64,000 nt of DNA from Tsukamurella sp. 8F (GCF_029167375.1 NZ_JARFTP010000004.1:1-64000); one strand, 5' to 3'; shown: positions 35,046 through 44,588, counted from the stretch's first letter. A program made the numbers and translations. The notes: generated by a model from the letters alone, not told the origin.

Positions 35046-36977
35046 CTAATGGCAGGCGTCGCCGTGGCACGCCGAGGGCGAGGGGGCGACGTCGAGGGCT
35101 GGGTTGCGGTCGAAGAACCCGACCGGAACGAGGTGGAAGCGCACGGTGTCGACGGGCATGATGGGCCAGTCCTCCGGCCGCGGGATGTGGTGTATGCCGA
35201 ACGTGTACCAGACCACGACGTCGGTGTTCTCGATCGGCCGATTCGCCTTCGTCCACTCGGGTAGGCCGCGCCCAGGACCGCTCTGTACCACGAACTCGCC
35301 TGCGGGCCAACGCTCCTCGGTGGTATTGGGGGTCACCCAGACGGTGTGCTCGATGGCGCGACAACGGTCGTACACCGGAGACGCCGGGTCGAACAACGGC
35401 GGGATCGCGCCACCCGGCACCAGCTTGTACGCGGGTGGTACGCCGAGCCCGGTGCGCACATTGTCGTTGACGACCTTCCACGCACGCTGAGACCGGAAGT
35501 CCATGTCTTGCATGCCCTCGGTCTCTGTGCGCAGTGGAGTGTCGCGCTGCCGCAGCGACAGCCCGTAGGGGTTGTCCGGCCCGATGGGCTCGACCTCGGT
35601 CTCGGTCGCGTAGACGGTGTTATCGGTCCCGTCGACGTCCAGATCGAGGCGGGCGACGAGGAAGTGCTGGTGATACGGCGCATACGTGCGCTCGTCCACC
35701 AGCGTCCCGTGCGGGTGTGCGCCGCCCTCGGGGAACGGCGTCGTCACCATGATGCCGGTAGCGCGCACCTCGCATTCGATGGTGCCGTCCTGATAGAAGC
35801 GCCAGTACGTCAGGTATTCGTAGTTGGCTACGGTGACATGGAAGGACACCGTCAGCCGCCGCGACCGGCGCACCTCCGCGCCCGCATGGTGATCGACGTG
35901 CTTCCAGAGGACGGCGTCGTCCTCCTCGTGGATGCAGATCGCGTCGCCGATCGTCGTAGGCTCGCCCCTGCTGTCGTGCAGTACCGCGTCCAGGTAACGG
36001 ATCTCGCCGAGGCAGTCGCAGCCGAGCTCGAGCGACGTGGTCATGAAGCCGATGCCCCATTCGCCGATGTCGAATGCTGTGCGGCGGTAGTGATCCTGGC
36101 AGTGGTCTCGATAGGGCACGAACATCTCCGCGAACGACATCCTGTGCGCGATCGAGCGCTCGGTCCCGGCATCGTTGTACGTCACGGCGTGCAGCGTCAT
36201 GCCTTCGCGGTAGTTGAAACCCACGCGCATCGACCAGTTCTGCCAGCGCAGCAGATTCCCGTCGAGCGTGAACGAGGGCCCCTCGTTCTGCGTGATGTCG
36301 AGAGGGCGCAACGGTTCCCGTGTCGACGCCTCGCGGATCCGTGCGGGGATGTGCCGAGGTGCATACTCGCCCATGACATCCGGCTTCTCCACAGGGTCGT
36401 CGTCGACGATCTCCAGCAGCTCCATCGTGTTCATGTCGATGAGGCAGTGGAAGCCGCTCACCGGGCCGGCGTACGGGTTGGCGCCGTCCGCCTTGCGAAC
36501 CCACGTGTCCGACCAGCCCAGCCGGCGATCGCGATATCGCTCGGGCATGACGGCCTCGCCGTACGTCCACGTGTCCATGAAGACCAGGCTCGAGTCGGTG
36601 ATGCCGCGTGCCGCAAGGGCCGCGATGACGTCGGGGTGGGCGCGCAGGACCTCGTCGGCCTCCTCCCATTCGTCGACGGTGAAGTTCGCTTGCACGCCGG
36701 GTACATGCTCGAAGGCCTCGACCGAGGACGACGTCAGGTCCACGACGGCCTTGTATGTGGCGTTCGCGGTGCGGTGGATCAGCGTCGCGAGCGCCCGGCG
36801 CGGTGGTGCGGTGCCGTCTGCGTCGAACGCCGCGATCTGTGCCTTCGACGGTTCGGCCGATTCGATGCCGGCGAACCGCCAGCCGTCGTCCACCGGAGTG
36901 TGCTCGCGCAGGAGGGCTGCCGTCGCGCGGAACTCGTCCGCGGTCAGGGGGTCGAGCGGGTGGAACGATGCTGTCAC
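35046..36977 (-). CDS. Primary-amine (copper/TPQ) oxidase
   Basis: This 643-residue enzyme has the copper amine oxidase marks. The Tyr converted to topaquinone is in VANYEYLTYWRFYQDG. The catalytic Asp is in TAFDIGEWGIG. Copper His ligands are in YHQHFLVARLD and later GIHHIPRPEDW. It oxidises primary amines to aldehydes with hydrogen peroxide and ammonia. The GTG at 36977 has AGGAGAACCCC in front; a longer frame upstream is not supported. With the permease and nearby aguAB, putrescine or agmatine-derived amine, histamine or tyramine are candidate substrates. The C-terminus ends in a Cys/His-rich SACHGDACH. Confidence 0.92.
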   Translation of the reverse strand: MTASFHPLDPLTADEFRATAALLREHTPVDDGWRFAGIESAEPSKAQIAAFDADGTAPPRRALATLIHRTANATYKAVVDLTSSSVEAFEHVPGVQANFTVDEWEEADEVLRAHPDVIAALAARGITDSSLVFMDTWTYGEAVMPERYRDRRLGWSDTWVRKADGANPYAGPVSGFHCLIDMNTMELLEIVDDDPVEKPDVMGEYAPRHIPARIREASTREPLRPLDITQNEGPSFTLDGNLLRWQNWSMRVGFNYREGMTLHAVTYNDAGTERSIAHRMSFAEMFVPYRDHCQDHYRRTAFDIGEWGIGFMTTSLELGCDCLGEIRYLDAVLHDSRGEPTTIGDAICIHEEDDAVLWKHVDHHAGAEVRRSRRLTVSFHVTVANYEYLTYWRFYQDGTIECEVRATGIMVTTPFPEGGAHPHGTLVDERTYAPYHQHFLVARLDLDVDGTDNTVYATETEVEPIGPDNPYGLSLRQRDTPLRTETEGMQDMDFRSQRAWKVVNDNVRTGLGVPPAYKLVPGGAIPPLFDPASPVYDRCRAIEHTVWVTPNTTEERWPAGEFVVQSGPGRGLPEWTKANRPIENTDVVVWYTFGIHHIPRPEDWPIMPVDTVRFHLVPVGFFDRNPALDVAPSPSACHGDACH

Positions 36978-37275
36978 GGGGTTCTCCTGTGTGCGTTGCG
37001 GTCTCGCTGGATGCTGCTGGGCGTCTCGCAGTGCGCTGGGCGCGCGTGCCGTCGATCTCGATTGTGATCCGATCCACAGATGAGCGGGCGCTCCATTGTG
37101 GCGAACGTTGTTCATTTTAGGGGCCGATGTGTCTATCCGCGATCCACAGGGATGCGTATGCCTGCCGCGCCGTCCACAGGTGGCGCCATCGCAACCGTTT
37201 CCCGGCACGGCCCGAGAGACGATGTGGCATACGTCCCGGGACGGGCCCGGGATATCCACGCGAGGGGACACGACG
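36978..37275. promoter_or_regulatory. Divergent region between amine oxidase operon and ssb
   Basis: This 298-bp region must hold promoters for both directions. An imperfect 28-bp inverted repeat (37074-37101; CCACA arms, AGCG/CGCT inner pairs) could be a regulator site, but only 10 of 13 pairs match. A GAAC-GTT-GTTC motif near the ssb side looks like a LexA site but has the wrong spacing. No small gene was found. Confidence 0.35.
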
Positions 37276-37818
37276 ATGCCGGGAGCATTCATCTACGCGA
37301 CAGGCAAGGTCACCAACGACTTCACCTTCAGGCAGTCCCAGAAGGATGAACGGCACGACTTCCTGACCTTCCAGATGGCGCACAACAACGGCTACTACAC
37401 CGACAACGGGACCTGGGAGACGACGAGCACGCTGTGGCTCACGGTCAAGGCGTTCGGCGCGCTCGCGCGCAATGCGCGCGGCGCCGTCGCGAAGGGCCGG
37501 CCGGTGATGGTGCACGGCGAACTACGCCACGAGTCCTTCACGGGCGTCGACGGGCAACGCCGCAGCCTGCTCGAACTGCGTGCCGACGCCATCGGCCTCA
37601 ATCTGAGGTCGTGCGGGGCCGAGTACACGGGCACGGGCTCGCGTAGCCGAGACCTGCCGCAGGCGGGCGAGACGCCGGTCGCTGCGACCGGCACGGACGG
37701 GGCGCTTGCCGCCAACGGCGGTTCGCCCCGTCTCGCCGTGGTGGGTACGGGCACGTCCGACGGCGACGGTGACCCGGGTGCGGCCGAGCCTCCGACCGAC
37801 GACGAACCGCCGTTCTGA
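37276..37818 (+). CDS. ssb: Single-stranded DNA-binding protein (second SSB type)
   Basis: This 180-residue protein has an OB-fold SSB domain (FIYATGKVTNDFTFRQ, then LWLTVKAFGALARNA, VMVHGELRHESFTG) and a disordered Gly/Pro/Thr-rich tail. It ends in the acidic tip DDEPPF that recruits partner proteins. By context it corresponds to M. tuberculosis Rv2478c, a paralog of the essential SSB. The ATG at 37276 is chosen because it begins the OB fold; the frame is open upstream without domain content. Confidence 0.9.
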   Translation: MPGAFIYATGKVTNDFTFRQSQKDERHDFLTFQMAHNNGYYTDNGTWETTSTLWLTVKAFGALARNARGAVAKGRPVMVHGELRHESFTGVDGQRRSLLELRADAIGLNLRSCGAEYTGTGSRSRDLPQAGETPVAATGTDGALAANGGSPRLAVVGTGTSDGDGDPGAAEPPTDDEPPF

Positions 37819-37981
37819 CGCCGGGCGCGCACAACACCGTCCGCCGGACCGTCCCGGCCCGGCGCGCGATCGAGGTGACTGCGTGGTCGCACTCAGCCCC
37901 GCCTCAGCGCGTCGCCGGTAGACCTGGGACCGACCCTCGCAGGGAGGGGCGGCCCGCGGGTCGGTGAGCGGAGGAGACTCG

Positions 37982-38926
37982 ATGTCCAGTCTGACGTGGG
38001 CGGAGGCGGGCGTGACCGGCCTGTTGCAGGGCGTCACGGAGCTGTTCCCGGTGTCGAGCCTGGGGCACAGCGTGCTGATCCCCGCGATGGTCGGCGGCCG
38101 GTGGGCCCAAGACCTGGACATGTCGCGCAGCGGTTCGCAATACCTGTCCTTCGTGGTGGCACTGCACGTGGCGACGGCCATCGGCCTCATCGTGTACTTC
38201 CGCCGGGACTGGGTGCGCCTCATCGGCGCGCTCTTCACCACGTTCCGTACTCGCCGCATAGAGACGGGCGACCAGAAGCTGATCTGGATGGTGATCGCCG
38301 CGACGATCCCCGTCGGGCTGGTGGGGCTGGCCGGCGACCATTTCATGCGAACCCACCTCGCGAAGCCGTTCCCGACAGCGGTGCTGCTCATCGTCAACGG
38401 AGCGGTCCTGCTCGCGATCGAGGGACTGGCGGCGCGGGGCGGATCGCGCGGGGGGACACACCGCGCCGGACCGGGGGCGGCTCCGGCCCCCTCGGTGTAC
38501 GTCGACGAGCGCGTCAGCGGTCCGGAGTCGGACGCGCGCCTCGCGCATCTCGGCTTCGGTTCGGCGATCGCAATCGGCGCCGCCCAGATCCTGGCGTTGG
38601 CGCCGGGCATATCCCGTTCCGGCGTGACGACCGCCGCGGGCCTGGGTAAGGGGTTGTCACGCGAGGACGCGGCGCGGTTCGCCTTCCTGCTCGCGACGCC
38701 CGTCATCCTGGCCGCGGGTCTGCTGAAGCTGCCCGAGCTGTTCGTCGACGGCAGCGGCATCTGGCCACAGGTGCTGTTCGGGTCGGTGCTCTCGGGTGTC
38801 GGGGCGTACCTGTCGGTGCGCTTCCTCACCCGTTACCTCGCGACGCGCACGATGCGTCCGTTCGGGATCTACTGCATCCTCGCGGGTTCGGTCGCTCTCG
38901 TCTGGCTCGGCGCGACCGCGGTCTGA
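37982..38926 (+). CDS. uppP: Undecaprenyl-diphosphatase (BacA/UppP)
   Basis: This 314-residue membrane enzyme has many hydrophobic helices and the UppP motifs. The N-terminal one reads TELFPVSSLGH, a variant of the usual E-x-P-[IV]-S-S-[TS]-x-H. The second reads PGISRSGVTTAAGL. It dephosphorylates undecaprenyl pyrophosphate during cell-wall lipid recycling and gives bacitracin tolerance. The ATG at 37982 follows GGAGGAG. The STAH-to-SLGH change suggests a divergent paralog. No uppP lies at this point in M. tuberculosis, so it is an insertion in the conserved block. Confidence 0.85.
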   Translation: MSSLTWAEAGVTGLLQGVTELFPVSSLGHSVLIPAMVGGRWAQDLDMSRSGSQYLSFVVALHVATAIGLIVYFRRDWVRLIGALFTTFRTRRIETGDQKLIWMVIAATIPVGLVGLAGDHFMRTHLAKPFPTAVLLIVNGAVLLAIEGLAARGGSRGGTHRAGPGAAPAPSVYVDERVSGPESDARLAHLGFGSAIAIGAAQILALAPGISRSGVTTAAGLGKGLSREDAARFAFLLATPVILAAGLLKLPELFVDGSGIWPQVLFGSVLSGVGAYLSVRFLTRYLATRTMRPFGIYCILAGSVALVWLGATAV

Positions 38927-39003
38927 CGATGCGCGCCGCGACCGCGTGACCACGCTGCCGACCGCCGTGTGACCGATCGTCCCGACCGCCTACGCTGGAC
39001 GCC

Positions 39004-40677
39004 ATGGCTGAGTTCATCTACACGATGAAGAAGGTGCGCAAGGCGCACGGTGACAAGGTGATCCTGGACGACGTCACCATGGCGTTCTATCCGGGCGCGA
39101 AGATCGGCGTCGTCGGACCGAACGGCGCCGGTAAGTCGTCGATCCTCAAGATCATGGCCGGGCTGGACCAGCCCAGCAACGGCGAGGCGTTCCTGGACCC
39201 GGAGGCCACCGTCGGGATCCTCCTGCAGGAGCCTCCACTGGACGAGGACAAGACGGTCAAGGAGAACGTCGAGGAGGGTCTCGGCGAGACAATGGTCAAC
39301 CTCCGCCGGTTCAACGAGATCGCGGAGCTCATGGCGACGGACTATTCCGACGAGCTCATGGAGGAGATGGGCCGGCTCCAGGAGAAGCTCGACGCCGTCG
39401 ACGCGTGGGACGTGGACTCGCAGATCGAGCAGGCGATGGACGCGCTGCGCTGCCCGCCGGGCGACCTGCCCGTCACCAACCTCTCGGGCGGTGAGCGGCG
39501 CCGTGTCGCGCTGTGCCGGCTGTTGCTGAGTAAGCCCGACCTACTACTGCTCGACGAGCCCACCAACCACCTGGACGCCGAGTCCGTGCTATGGCTCGAG
39601 CAGCACCTCGCGAACTACCCGGGCGCGGTCCTGGCGGTCACGCACGACAGGTACTTCCTGGACCACGTCGCGCAGTGGATCTGCGAGGTCGACCGCGGCA
39701 AGCTGCATCCCTACGAGGGCAACTACTCCACGTACCTGGAGAAGAAGGCCGAGCGGCTCGAGGTCCAGGGCAAGAAGGACCAGAAGCTGCAACGCCGTCT
39801 CAAAGAGGAGCTGGAGTGGGTCCGTTCGGGTGCCAAGGCCAGGCAGACAAAGAACAAGGCCCGCCTGGCCCGCTACGAGGAGATGGCAGCGGAGGCGGAG
39901 AAGCACCGCAAGCTGGATTTCGAGGAGATCCAGATCCCGACCCCGCCTCGTCTGGGCAACGTCGTCGTCGAGGTCGGGCACCTGGACAAGGGCTTCGGCG
40001 ATCGCGTCCTCATCAAGGATCTGTCGTTCACGCTGCCGCGCAACGGCATTGTCGGCGTGATCGGCCCCAACGGTGTCGGCAAGACCACGCTGTTCAAGAC
40101 CATCGTCGGACTCGAGCAGCCGGACTCGGGCGACGTCAAGGTCGGCGACACAGTCAAGCTCAGCTACGTCGATCAGGGGCGCTCCAACATCGACCCCAAG
40201 AAGACGGTCTTCGAGGTCGTCTCAGACGGGCTCGACCACATCACCGTCGGGCAGAACGAGATGCCGTCGCGCGCGTACGTCTCGGCATTCGGCTTCAAGG
40301 GACCGGACCAGCAGAAGCCCGCCGAGGTGCTCTCGGGCGGTGAGCGCAACCGTCTCAACCTGGCCCTGACCCTCAAGGAGGGCGGCAACCTGATCCTCCT
40401 CGACGAGCCGACCAACGATTTGGACGTCGAGACCCTGAGCTCGCTCGAGAACGCGCTGACCGACTTCCCGGGCTGCGCCGTGGTGATCTCCCACGATCGA
40501 TGGTTCCTCGACCGCACCTGCACGCACATCCTGGCGTGGGAGGGCAACATCTCCGAGGGGCAGTGGTTCTGGTTCGAGGGCAATTTCGAGGCGTACGAGG
40601 CCAACAAGATCGAGCGCCTCGGCGCCGAGGCCGCCCGCCCGCACCGCGTCACGCACCGGCGTCTCACGCGCGACTGA
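39004..40677 (+). CDS. ettA: ABC-F translational throttle EttA
   Basis: This 557-residue soluble protein has two ABC ATPase units joined by the ABC-F linker. Unit 1 has GPNGAGKSS, LSGGERRRVALC and LLLLDEPTNHLD. Unit 2 has GPNGVGKTT, LSGGERNRLNLA and LILLDEPTNDLD. The linker (about 240-310) is highly charged and helical. EttA binds the ribosomal E site and senses energy state. By context it is the M. tuberculosis Rv2477c counterpart. A strong hairpin terminator follows. Confidence 0.95.
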   Translation: MAEFIYTMKKVRKAHGDKVILDDVTMAFYPGAKIGVVGPNGAGKSSILKIMAGLDQPSNGEAFLDPEATVGILLQEPPLDEDKTVKENVEEGLGETMVNLRRFNEIAELMATDYSDELMEEMGRLQEKLDAVDAWDVDSQIEQAMDALRCPPGDLPVTNLSGGERRRVALCRLLLSKPDLLLLDEPTNHLDAESVLWLEQHLANYPGAVLAVTHDRYFLDHVAQWICEVDRGKLHPYEGNYSTYLEKKAERLEVQGKKDQKLQRRLKEELEWVRSGAKARQTKNKARLARYEEMAAEAEKHRKLDFEEIQIPTPPRLGNVVVEVGHLDKGFGDRVLIKDLSFTLPRNGIVGVIGPNGVGKTTLFKTIVGLEQPDSGDVKVGDTVKLSYVDQGRSNIDPKKTVFEVVSDGLDHITVGQNEMPSRAYVSAFGFKGPDQQKPAEVLSGGERNRLNLALTLKEGGNLILLDEPTNDLDVETLSSLENALTDFPGCAVVISHDRWFLDRTCTHILAWEGNISEGQWFWFEGNFEAYEANKIERLGAEAARPHRVTHRRLTRD

Positions 40678-40692
40678 GTGTCCGAAGTCCCG

Positions 40693-40729
40693 AGGGGGCG
40701 CTGGTTCCGTGCTGGAACCGGCGCCCCTT
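40693..40729 (+). terminator. Terminator hairpin after ettA
   Basis: A stem of about 16 bp (AGGGGGCGCTGGTTCC with GGAACCGGCGCCCCTT, two G-U pairs) around a 5-base loop begins 16 bp past the ettA stop and ends in TT. This is a strong intrinsic terminator by stem strength. Confidence 0.85.
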
Positions 40730-40878
40730 CGTCGATCTCAGGAAGGGTCCACTGGGCGGTACGGGCCTATGGACAACCCGTGTTCTCACGGATGTTCGGC
40801 GCACGTCCTGTTCGGCACGCTCGGTGTCGAGCCGCGGCACCGCGGTTCAACACCGACTATCCCGATGGGGAGGACGAG

Positions 40879-41274
40879 ATGAGACTGTCGAAGAAGGTTG
40901 TGGGAGTCCTGGCGCCGTTCGTATTGGCGGGGGCGATCGGTTCGGTGGCGGCGCCGGCGGCATCCGCGCGGCCGCAGGATGACACCTGGACCAAGGTGGA
41001 CCAATACAACCAGGGGAACGAGATCGTCAAGGTCTACCGCAACGACCGGACAGGCGAAGTCAGGGGTACGGCGACCAAGGTGGTCGTTCCCGCCACGCCG
41101 AAGAAGCCGACGCCGGAACCGCCCAAGGGCACGACGGGCGGCGGGGCCGGCTCCAGCGCCGGCAGCCGATCGGGGGGCGGCGTCATCATCATCATCGGCG
41201 GCGGAAGTACCGGCGGGGGCGGCGGCAAGGTCAGCGTCGGGCCGGTGGTTCCGGTGAAGACCCAGAAGAAGTGA
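40879..41274 (+). CDS. Small secreted glycine-rich protein
   Basis: This 131-residue product has a signal peptide (KKVVGVLAPFVLAGAIGS, cleavage after an Ala-rich ASA) and a short mature domain with TWTKVDQYNQGNEIVKVYRN. Then comes a Pro/Lys stretch and a Gly/Ser-rich tail with IIIIGGGSTGGGGGK, ending in basic KTQKK. I do not recognise a family. The signal peptide resembles that of the next gene, which suggests a shared export route or local duplication. The ATG at 40879 is supported by GGGGAGG upstream. Confidence 0.7.
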   Translation: MRLSKKVVGVLAPFVLAGAIGSVAAPAASARPQDDTWTKVDQYNQGNEIVKVYRNDRTGEVRGTATKVVVPATPKKPTPEPPKGTTGGGAGSSAGSRSGGGVIIIIGGGSTGGGGGKVSVGPVVPVKTQKK

Positions 41275-41323
41275 CGTTGATAGCCGCATCCGGACCGTCA
41301 GACGGAAAGCCTTAGGGGAGAAA

Positions 41324-41710
41324 ATGATCAAGATGTCTACGAAGCTCGTGCTGGGGGTGGCCGCACCGCTGGCGCTGGGGGCGGCGCTGGTCGCCGGTGT
41401 CGGCGTGTCGGCCAGCTCTGCCGCGCCGCCGATCAGCGGGCCGGGGCAGCCGACGACTGTCACGCGACCGACGATCCCGCGGTGCCCCACCGTGGGACTG
41501 AGACCCGGGACGCCGTGCCGACCGTGCGTGGCGACCCCGAATCCGGCCTCCCCGGGCCTCATCGCGTGCCCTCCGCGTCCCACGGTCACCGTCCGGCCGC
41601 GGCCGACGATGACAGTGCCACCCACCGCCACGACCCCACCCAAGCGGAAGCCGACGCAGCCCACGGCGACGCAGCCGACCGTGCCGCTGCCCACCGCGGT
41701 GCCCGAGTGA
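41324..41710 (+). CDS. Small secreted Pro/Thr-rich protein with cysteines
   Basis: This 128-residue product has a signal peptide (STKLVLGVAAPLALGAALVA, cleavage near ASSAA). The mature region is Pro-, Thr- and Arg-rich with four cysteines (IPRCP, TPCRP, RPCVA, IACPP), then TVTVRPRPTMTVPPT-type repeats. Such regions often span cell walls. GGGGAGAAA precedes the ATG. It follows the Gly-rich secreted protein by 49 bp, and the two are probably co-transcribed. No family was recognised. Confidence 0.68.
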   Translation: MIKMSTKLVLGVAAPLALGAALVAGVGVSASSAAPPISGPGQPTTVTRPTIPRCPTVGLRPGTPCRPCVATPNPASPGLIACPPRPTVTVRPRPTMTVPPTATTPPKRKPTQPTATQPTVPLPTAVPE

Positions 41711-41727
41711 CGAAGTAGGGAGTGACG

Positions 41728-44463
41728 CTAGTCCTCCAGGCGCGCCGCTACCGCGGCGCGGCTCCGTATTCCGAGCTTGCGGAGGATCTTGCCGAGATGG
41801 TCGTCGACGGTGCGGGGGCTGACGTAGAGCTCGGCGGCGATCTCCTTGTTGGTGAGGCCGCGGGCGACGAGATCCGCGACCTGCCGTTCCCGCCGTGTCA
41901 GCGACTCGGCGGGAGTCGCGGTCCGGCGCCCGGCGAGGGCGCGCTGCATCGAGACCGCCGTTGCCGCGTAGCCGCCGGCCCCTGCGGCGTCGAACGCGTG
42001 CCGCGCAGATGCGATCCGGGCGGTGGCGGAGTCGAAGTCGCCCGCTGCGCTCGCAGCCGAGGCCGCCAGCAGAGTCGCGCGTCCGGCGTGCACGCTCATG
42101 CCCTGCGCCGCATACAGGTCCGCGGCGGAGCACGCGTCGGTCGCCGCCGATGCGGGATCGCCCTCCGCGAGGCCCACCGCCCCGCGGGTCATCAGCGCCA
42201 TCGCGAGCTGAGTGGGGAGCCGCGACTGGTTGGCGACCTCGATCGCGGCGTCGACGTGCACCCGGGCAGCGCCGATCTCGCGCCGTGCGAGCAGGTTGAA
42301 CACCTTGCCGGAGAGGCGAGACGGGAGCATCGGATCCCGTTGCGGCACTGCGCCGTCGGATACCGCCGGGGCCGGGCGTAGGCCGAGCGGCATCCCCACC
42401 TCGGCGAGCGCGCCGTCCACCACCTGCCGCCACCAGTCGACTGAGGGGCGCGCCAGCGAGTCCAGCGCGTGCCACGCGGCGACGACGGTGCCACGATCCG
42501 CTTCGCGTGCGGCCACCGCGCGTAGCCGCGCCGCGCCGGACAGCGCGGCCAGATCGGGATAACCGAAGCGCCGGGCCGCGTCGGCCGCGTCGTCCGCTGC
42601 ATCGATGGCCTCGTCGAGGCGTCCGAGCTTGACAAGCAGGAAAGCGCGCGCGGTGTGCAGCTCCGGATGTGCGTAGTCGCGGCCGTGCCGACGGCTGATC
42701 CGTAGCGCCCGGTCGAGATGGGCGGGCACGCGGTCGTGGCGGTCCAGCAGGAAGCCGGCCCATCCCATCGCCGAGAAGGAGTGCACGATGTCGGCCGCTT
42801 CACGGTCGGGAACCGACGCGAAGCCGCGTTCCGCCTCGGTGTACGACGCGATCGCCTCGTCGATGGCACCGTCGGCGAGGAGGGCGAGCGCCCGTAGCGC
42901 ATGTGCGGCGGCGCGCACGGAAGGCGCTGTGTCGGACGCGCCGAGCAGCGCGGCGACACGCCGCGTCGCGATCCCGTAGGAACCCTCCTGCAGGTCCAGG
43001 GTCGTTAACTCGATCTGCAGGGGCCCGTCGCGTGCGGCGTCGGGTAGGGCGGCAGCGGCGTCGACGAGCTCGCGGGCGCGGGTCAGATCGCCCAACGTGC
43101 GCGCGCACTGTGCGGCGAGCATCAGTGGTTCCCGGGCCGGCGTTCCCAGCAGACTTCCGAGAGCGTCGAGCGCCTCGGCGGGTCTGCCCGCCATCAGGTG
43201 TGCGCGGCCGAGCAGCAGCGTCCGCTCACGTTGGACCTCGTCCCCCTCGGGGGACAGGGCGAGCACCGCCGACAGCCAGCGTGCACTGGTCGCGGGCGCG
43301 AAGGGCAGTGCGAGGGCGGCGGCCTCGACCAGCGCGGCGGACGTATCGGGGTCGTGTCCGCGCAGTGCACGCTCGAGATGATGGGCGACGGCGAGCGGGG
43401 ATGCGCCCGCGGAGCGCAGGTAGCCGGCGGCACGGCGATGCGCGAGAATCTGCCACGCGGCGCCCGACATCCGGAGCGCCGCTGTGCGGACGAGAGGGTG
43501 CGCGAAGCGGATCGTCGTCGCGTCTGCGACGAGCAGCCCGCGCTCGGCGAGGGCGTCCAGGCCGTCGGCCACGTCCTCCCGCGGTAGCTTGGCGATCGAC
43601 GCGACGAGTTCGATATCCGACAGGTCGTCGCACACCGCAGCGGCGCGCACGGTGAGCCGCTCGACGGTGGGGAGCGACGCGAGCTCTGCACGGAGCGTGC
43701 GGTCGAGTGCCCCGCTGTCACCGGGCGCGAACTCGCCGACCTCGTCGCCGGGGGCCGGCAGTCGGTCGCGCGGCAGACCGGCGAGGAGTCCCAGATACAG
43801 AGGGTTTCCGCCAGACACCGCCATCAGATGCTCGCGATGATCGGCAGCGAGCGCGGGGAGGAGATCGGCTACGTCGTCGGTCGAGAGCGGCGGCAGTTGC
43901 AGGTGGAGTGCGCCGGGGGCCGTCCGGGCGAGGCGGGCCGGGCACCGGCCTGTCCGGTACGACAGTACGACGGCGAGATGGTGTGTGCGCCGCGGGCCGC
44001 GCAGCACGTCTGCCAGGAGGATCTGCGATTCACTGTCCACCCAGTGCACGTCGTCGATGACGAGCAGCGTGTCGGTTTCGTCGAGCAGCGCGACGAGCGC
44101 TCCGCGCAGGCGCCGGATATCCGCGCCGTCCAGGAATGAGACGAAGTCCTCGGTGCCGCCGATGTCGTCCAGTAAGTGGCGCACCGTCTCGAACGGCGTC
44201 GCACCGTCGAACTCGGTGGGCGTCGCACGGGCCACTCGCTGTGCGCGGTGCGCTGTGCGACCCCGCAGTTCATCGAGCAGGCGGCTCTTCCCGATTCCCG
44301 GCGGGCCCTCGACGAGGATCACCGAGACGCCGCGGTCGCTCTGTACAGCCGACTCCGCCGCCAGGCGGTGCAGCTCCTCCTTGCGCCCGACGAACTCCCA
44401 GGTGGCCTGCGAACCGCCCCCTGACCCCATTCCTCGACCGTAGCGAGATATCGCCCGGTTCAC
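41728..44463 (-). CDS. LuxR-family ATPase regulator (LAL/MalT-type)
   Basis: This 911-residue protein is a large ATP-binding LuxR regulator. An N-terminal AAA/STAND domain has Walker A (VEGPPGIGKSRLL) and Walker B (LLVIDDVHWVDSES). A long helical TPR-like middle region follows. The C-terminal LuxR helix-turn-helix (SLTRRERQVADLVARGL, NKEIAAELYVSPRTVDDHL) spans about 850-905. Such proteins integrate ATP and ligand signals to activate genes. It is divergent from gdh with 182 bp between them, so gdh is a candidate target. The start could be the GTG at 44463 or the ATG at 44430. Confidence 0.9.
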   Translation of the reverse strand: MNRAISRYGRGMGSGGGSQATWEFVGRKEELHRLAAESAVQSDRGVSVILVEGPPGIGKSRLLDELRGRTAHRAQRVARATPTEFDGATPFETVRHLLDDIGGTEDFVSFLDGADIRRLRGALVALLDETDTLLVIDDVHWVDSESQILLADVLRGPRRTHHLAVVLSYRTGRCPARLARTAPGALHLQLPPLSTDDVADLLPALAADHREHLMAVSGGNPLYLGLLAGLPRDRLPAPGDEVGEFAPGDSGALDRTLRAELASLPTVERLTVRAAAVCDDLSDIELVASIAKLPREDVADGLDALAERGLLVADATTIRFAHPLVRTAALRMSGAAWQILAHRRAAGYLRSAGASPLAVAHHLERALRGHDPDTSAALVEAAALALPFAPATSARWLSAVLALSPEGDEVQRERTLLLGRAHLMAGRPAEALDALGSLLGTPAREPLMLAAQCARTLGDLTRARELVDAAAALPDAARDGPLQIELTTLDLQEGSYGIATRRVAALLGASDTAPSVRAAAHALRALALLADGAIDEAIASYTEAERGFASVPDREAADIVHSFSAMGWAGFLLDRHDRVPAHLDRALRISRRHGRDYAHPELHTARAFLLVKLGRLDEAIDAADDAADAARRFGYPDLAALSGAARLRAVAAREADRGTVVAAWHALDSLARPSVDWWRQVVDGALAEVGMPLGLRPAPAVSDGAVPQRDPMLPSRLSGKVFNLLARREIGAARVHVDAAIEVANQSRLPTQLAMALMTRGAVGLAEGDPASAATDACSAADLYAAQGMSVHAGRATLLAASAASAAGDFDSATARIASARHAFDAAGAGGYAATAVSMQRALAGRRTATPAESLTRRERQVADLVARGLTNKEIAAELYVSPRTVDDHLGKILRKLGIRSRAAVAARLED

Positions 44464-44548
44464 CGCCTCGCGCCCGCTGTGCGGAACGCGTGCAGCCCGC
44501 GATTCGGGTTCCGCTGGTCAGCAGACGTACGCCGGAGTAGTGACTAGT

Positions 44549-44564
44549 GTTACAGCGGGGTTAC
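44549..44564. promoter_or_regulatory. Direct GTTAC repeat upstream of gdh (possible GlnR-type site)
   Basis: Two GTTAC elements are separated by exactly 6 bp (GTTAC-N6-GTTAC), the spacing of actinobacterial GlnR boxes (GTNAC-N6-GAAAC), but the second element is not GAAAC. The location between the LuxR-type gene and gdh fits nitrogen regulation. This is a weak candidate. Confidence 0.3.
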
Positions 44565-44588
44565 CTGCCCCGGTGAAAACGCACCTGA

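Noticed and set aside
37104-37117. LexA-like GAAC-GTT-GTTC near ssb
   Set aside because: The spacing is three bases, not the four required in the actinobacterial site, so LexA control is not supported.
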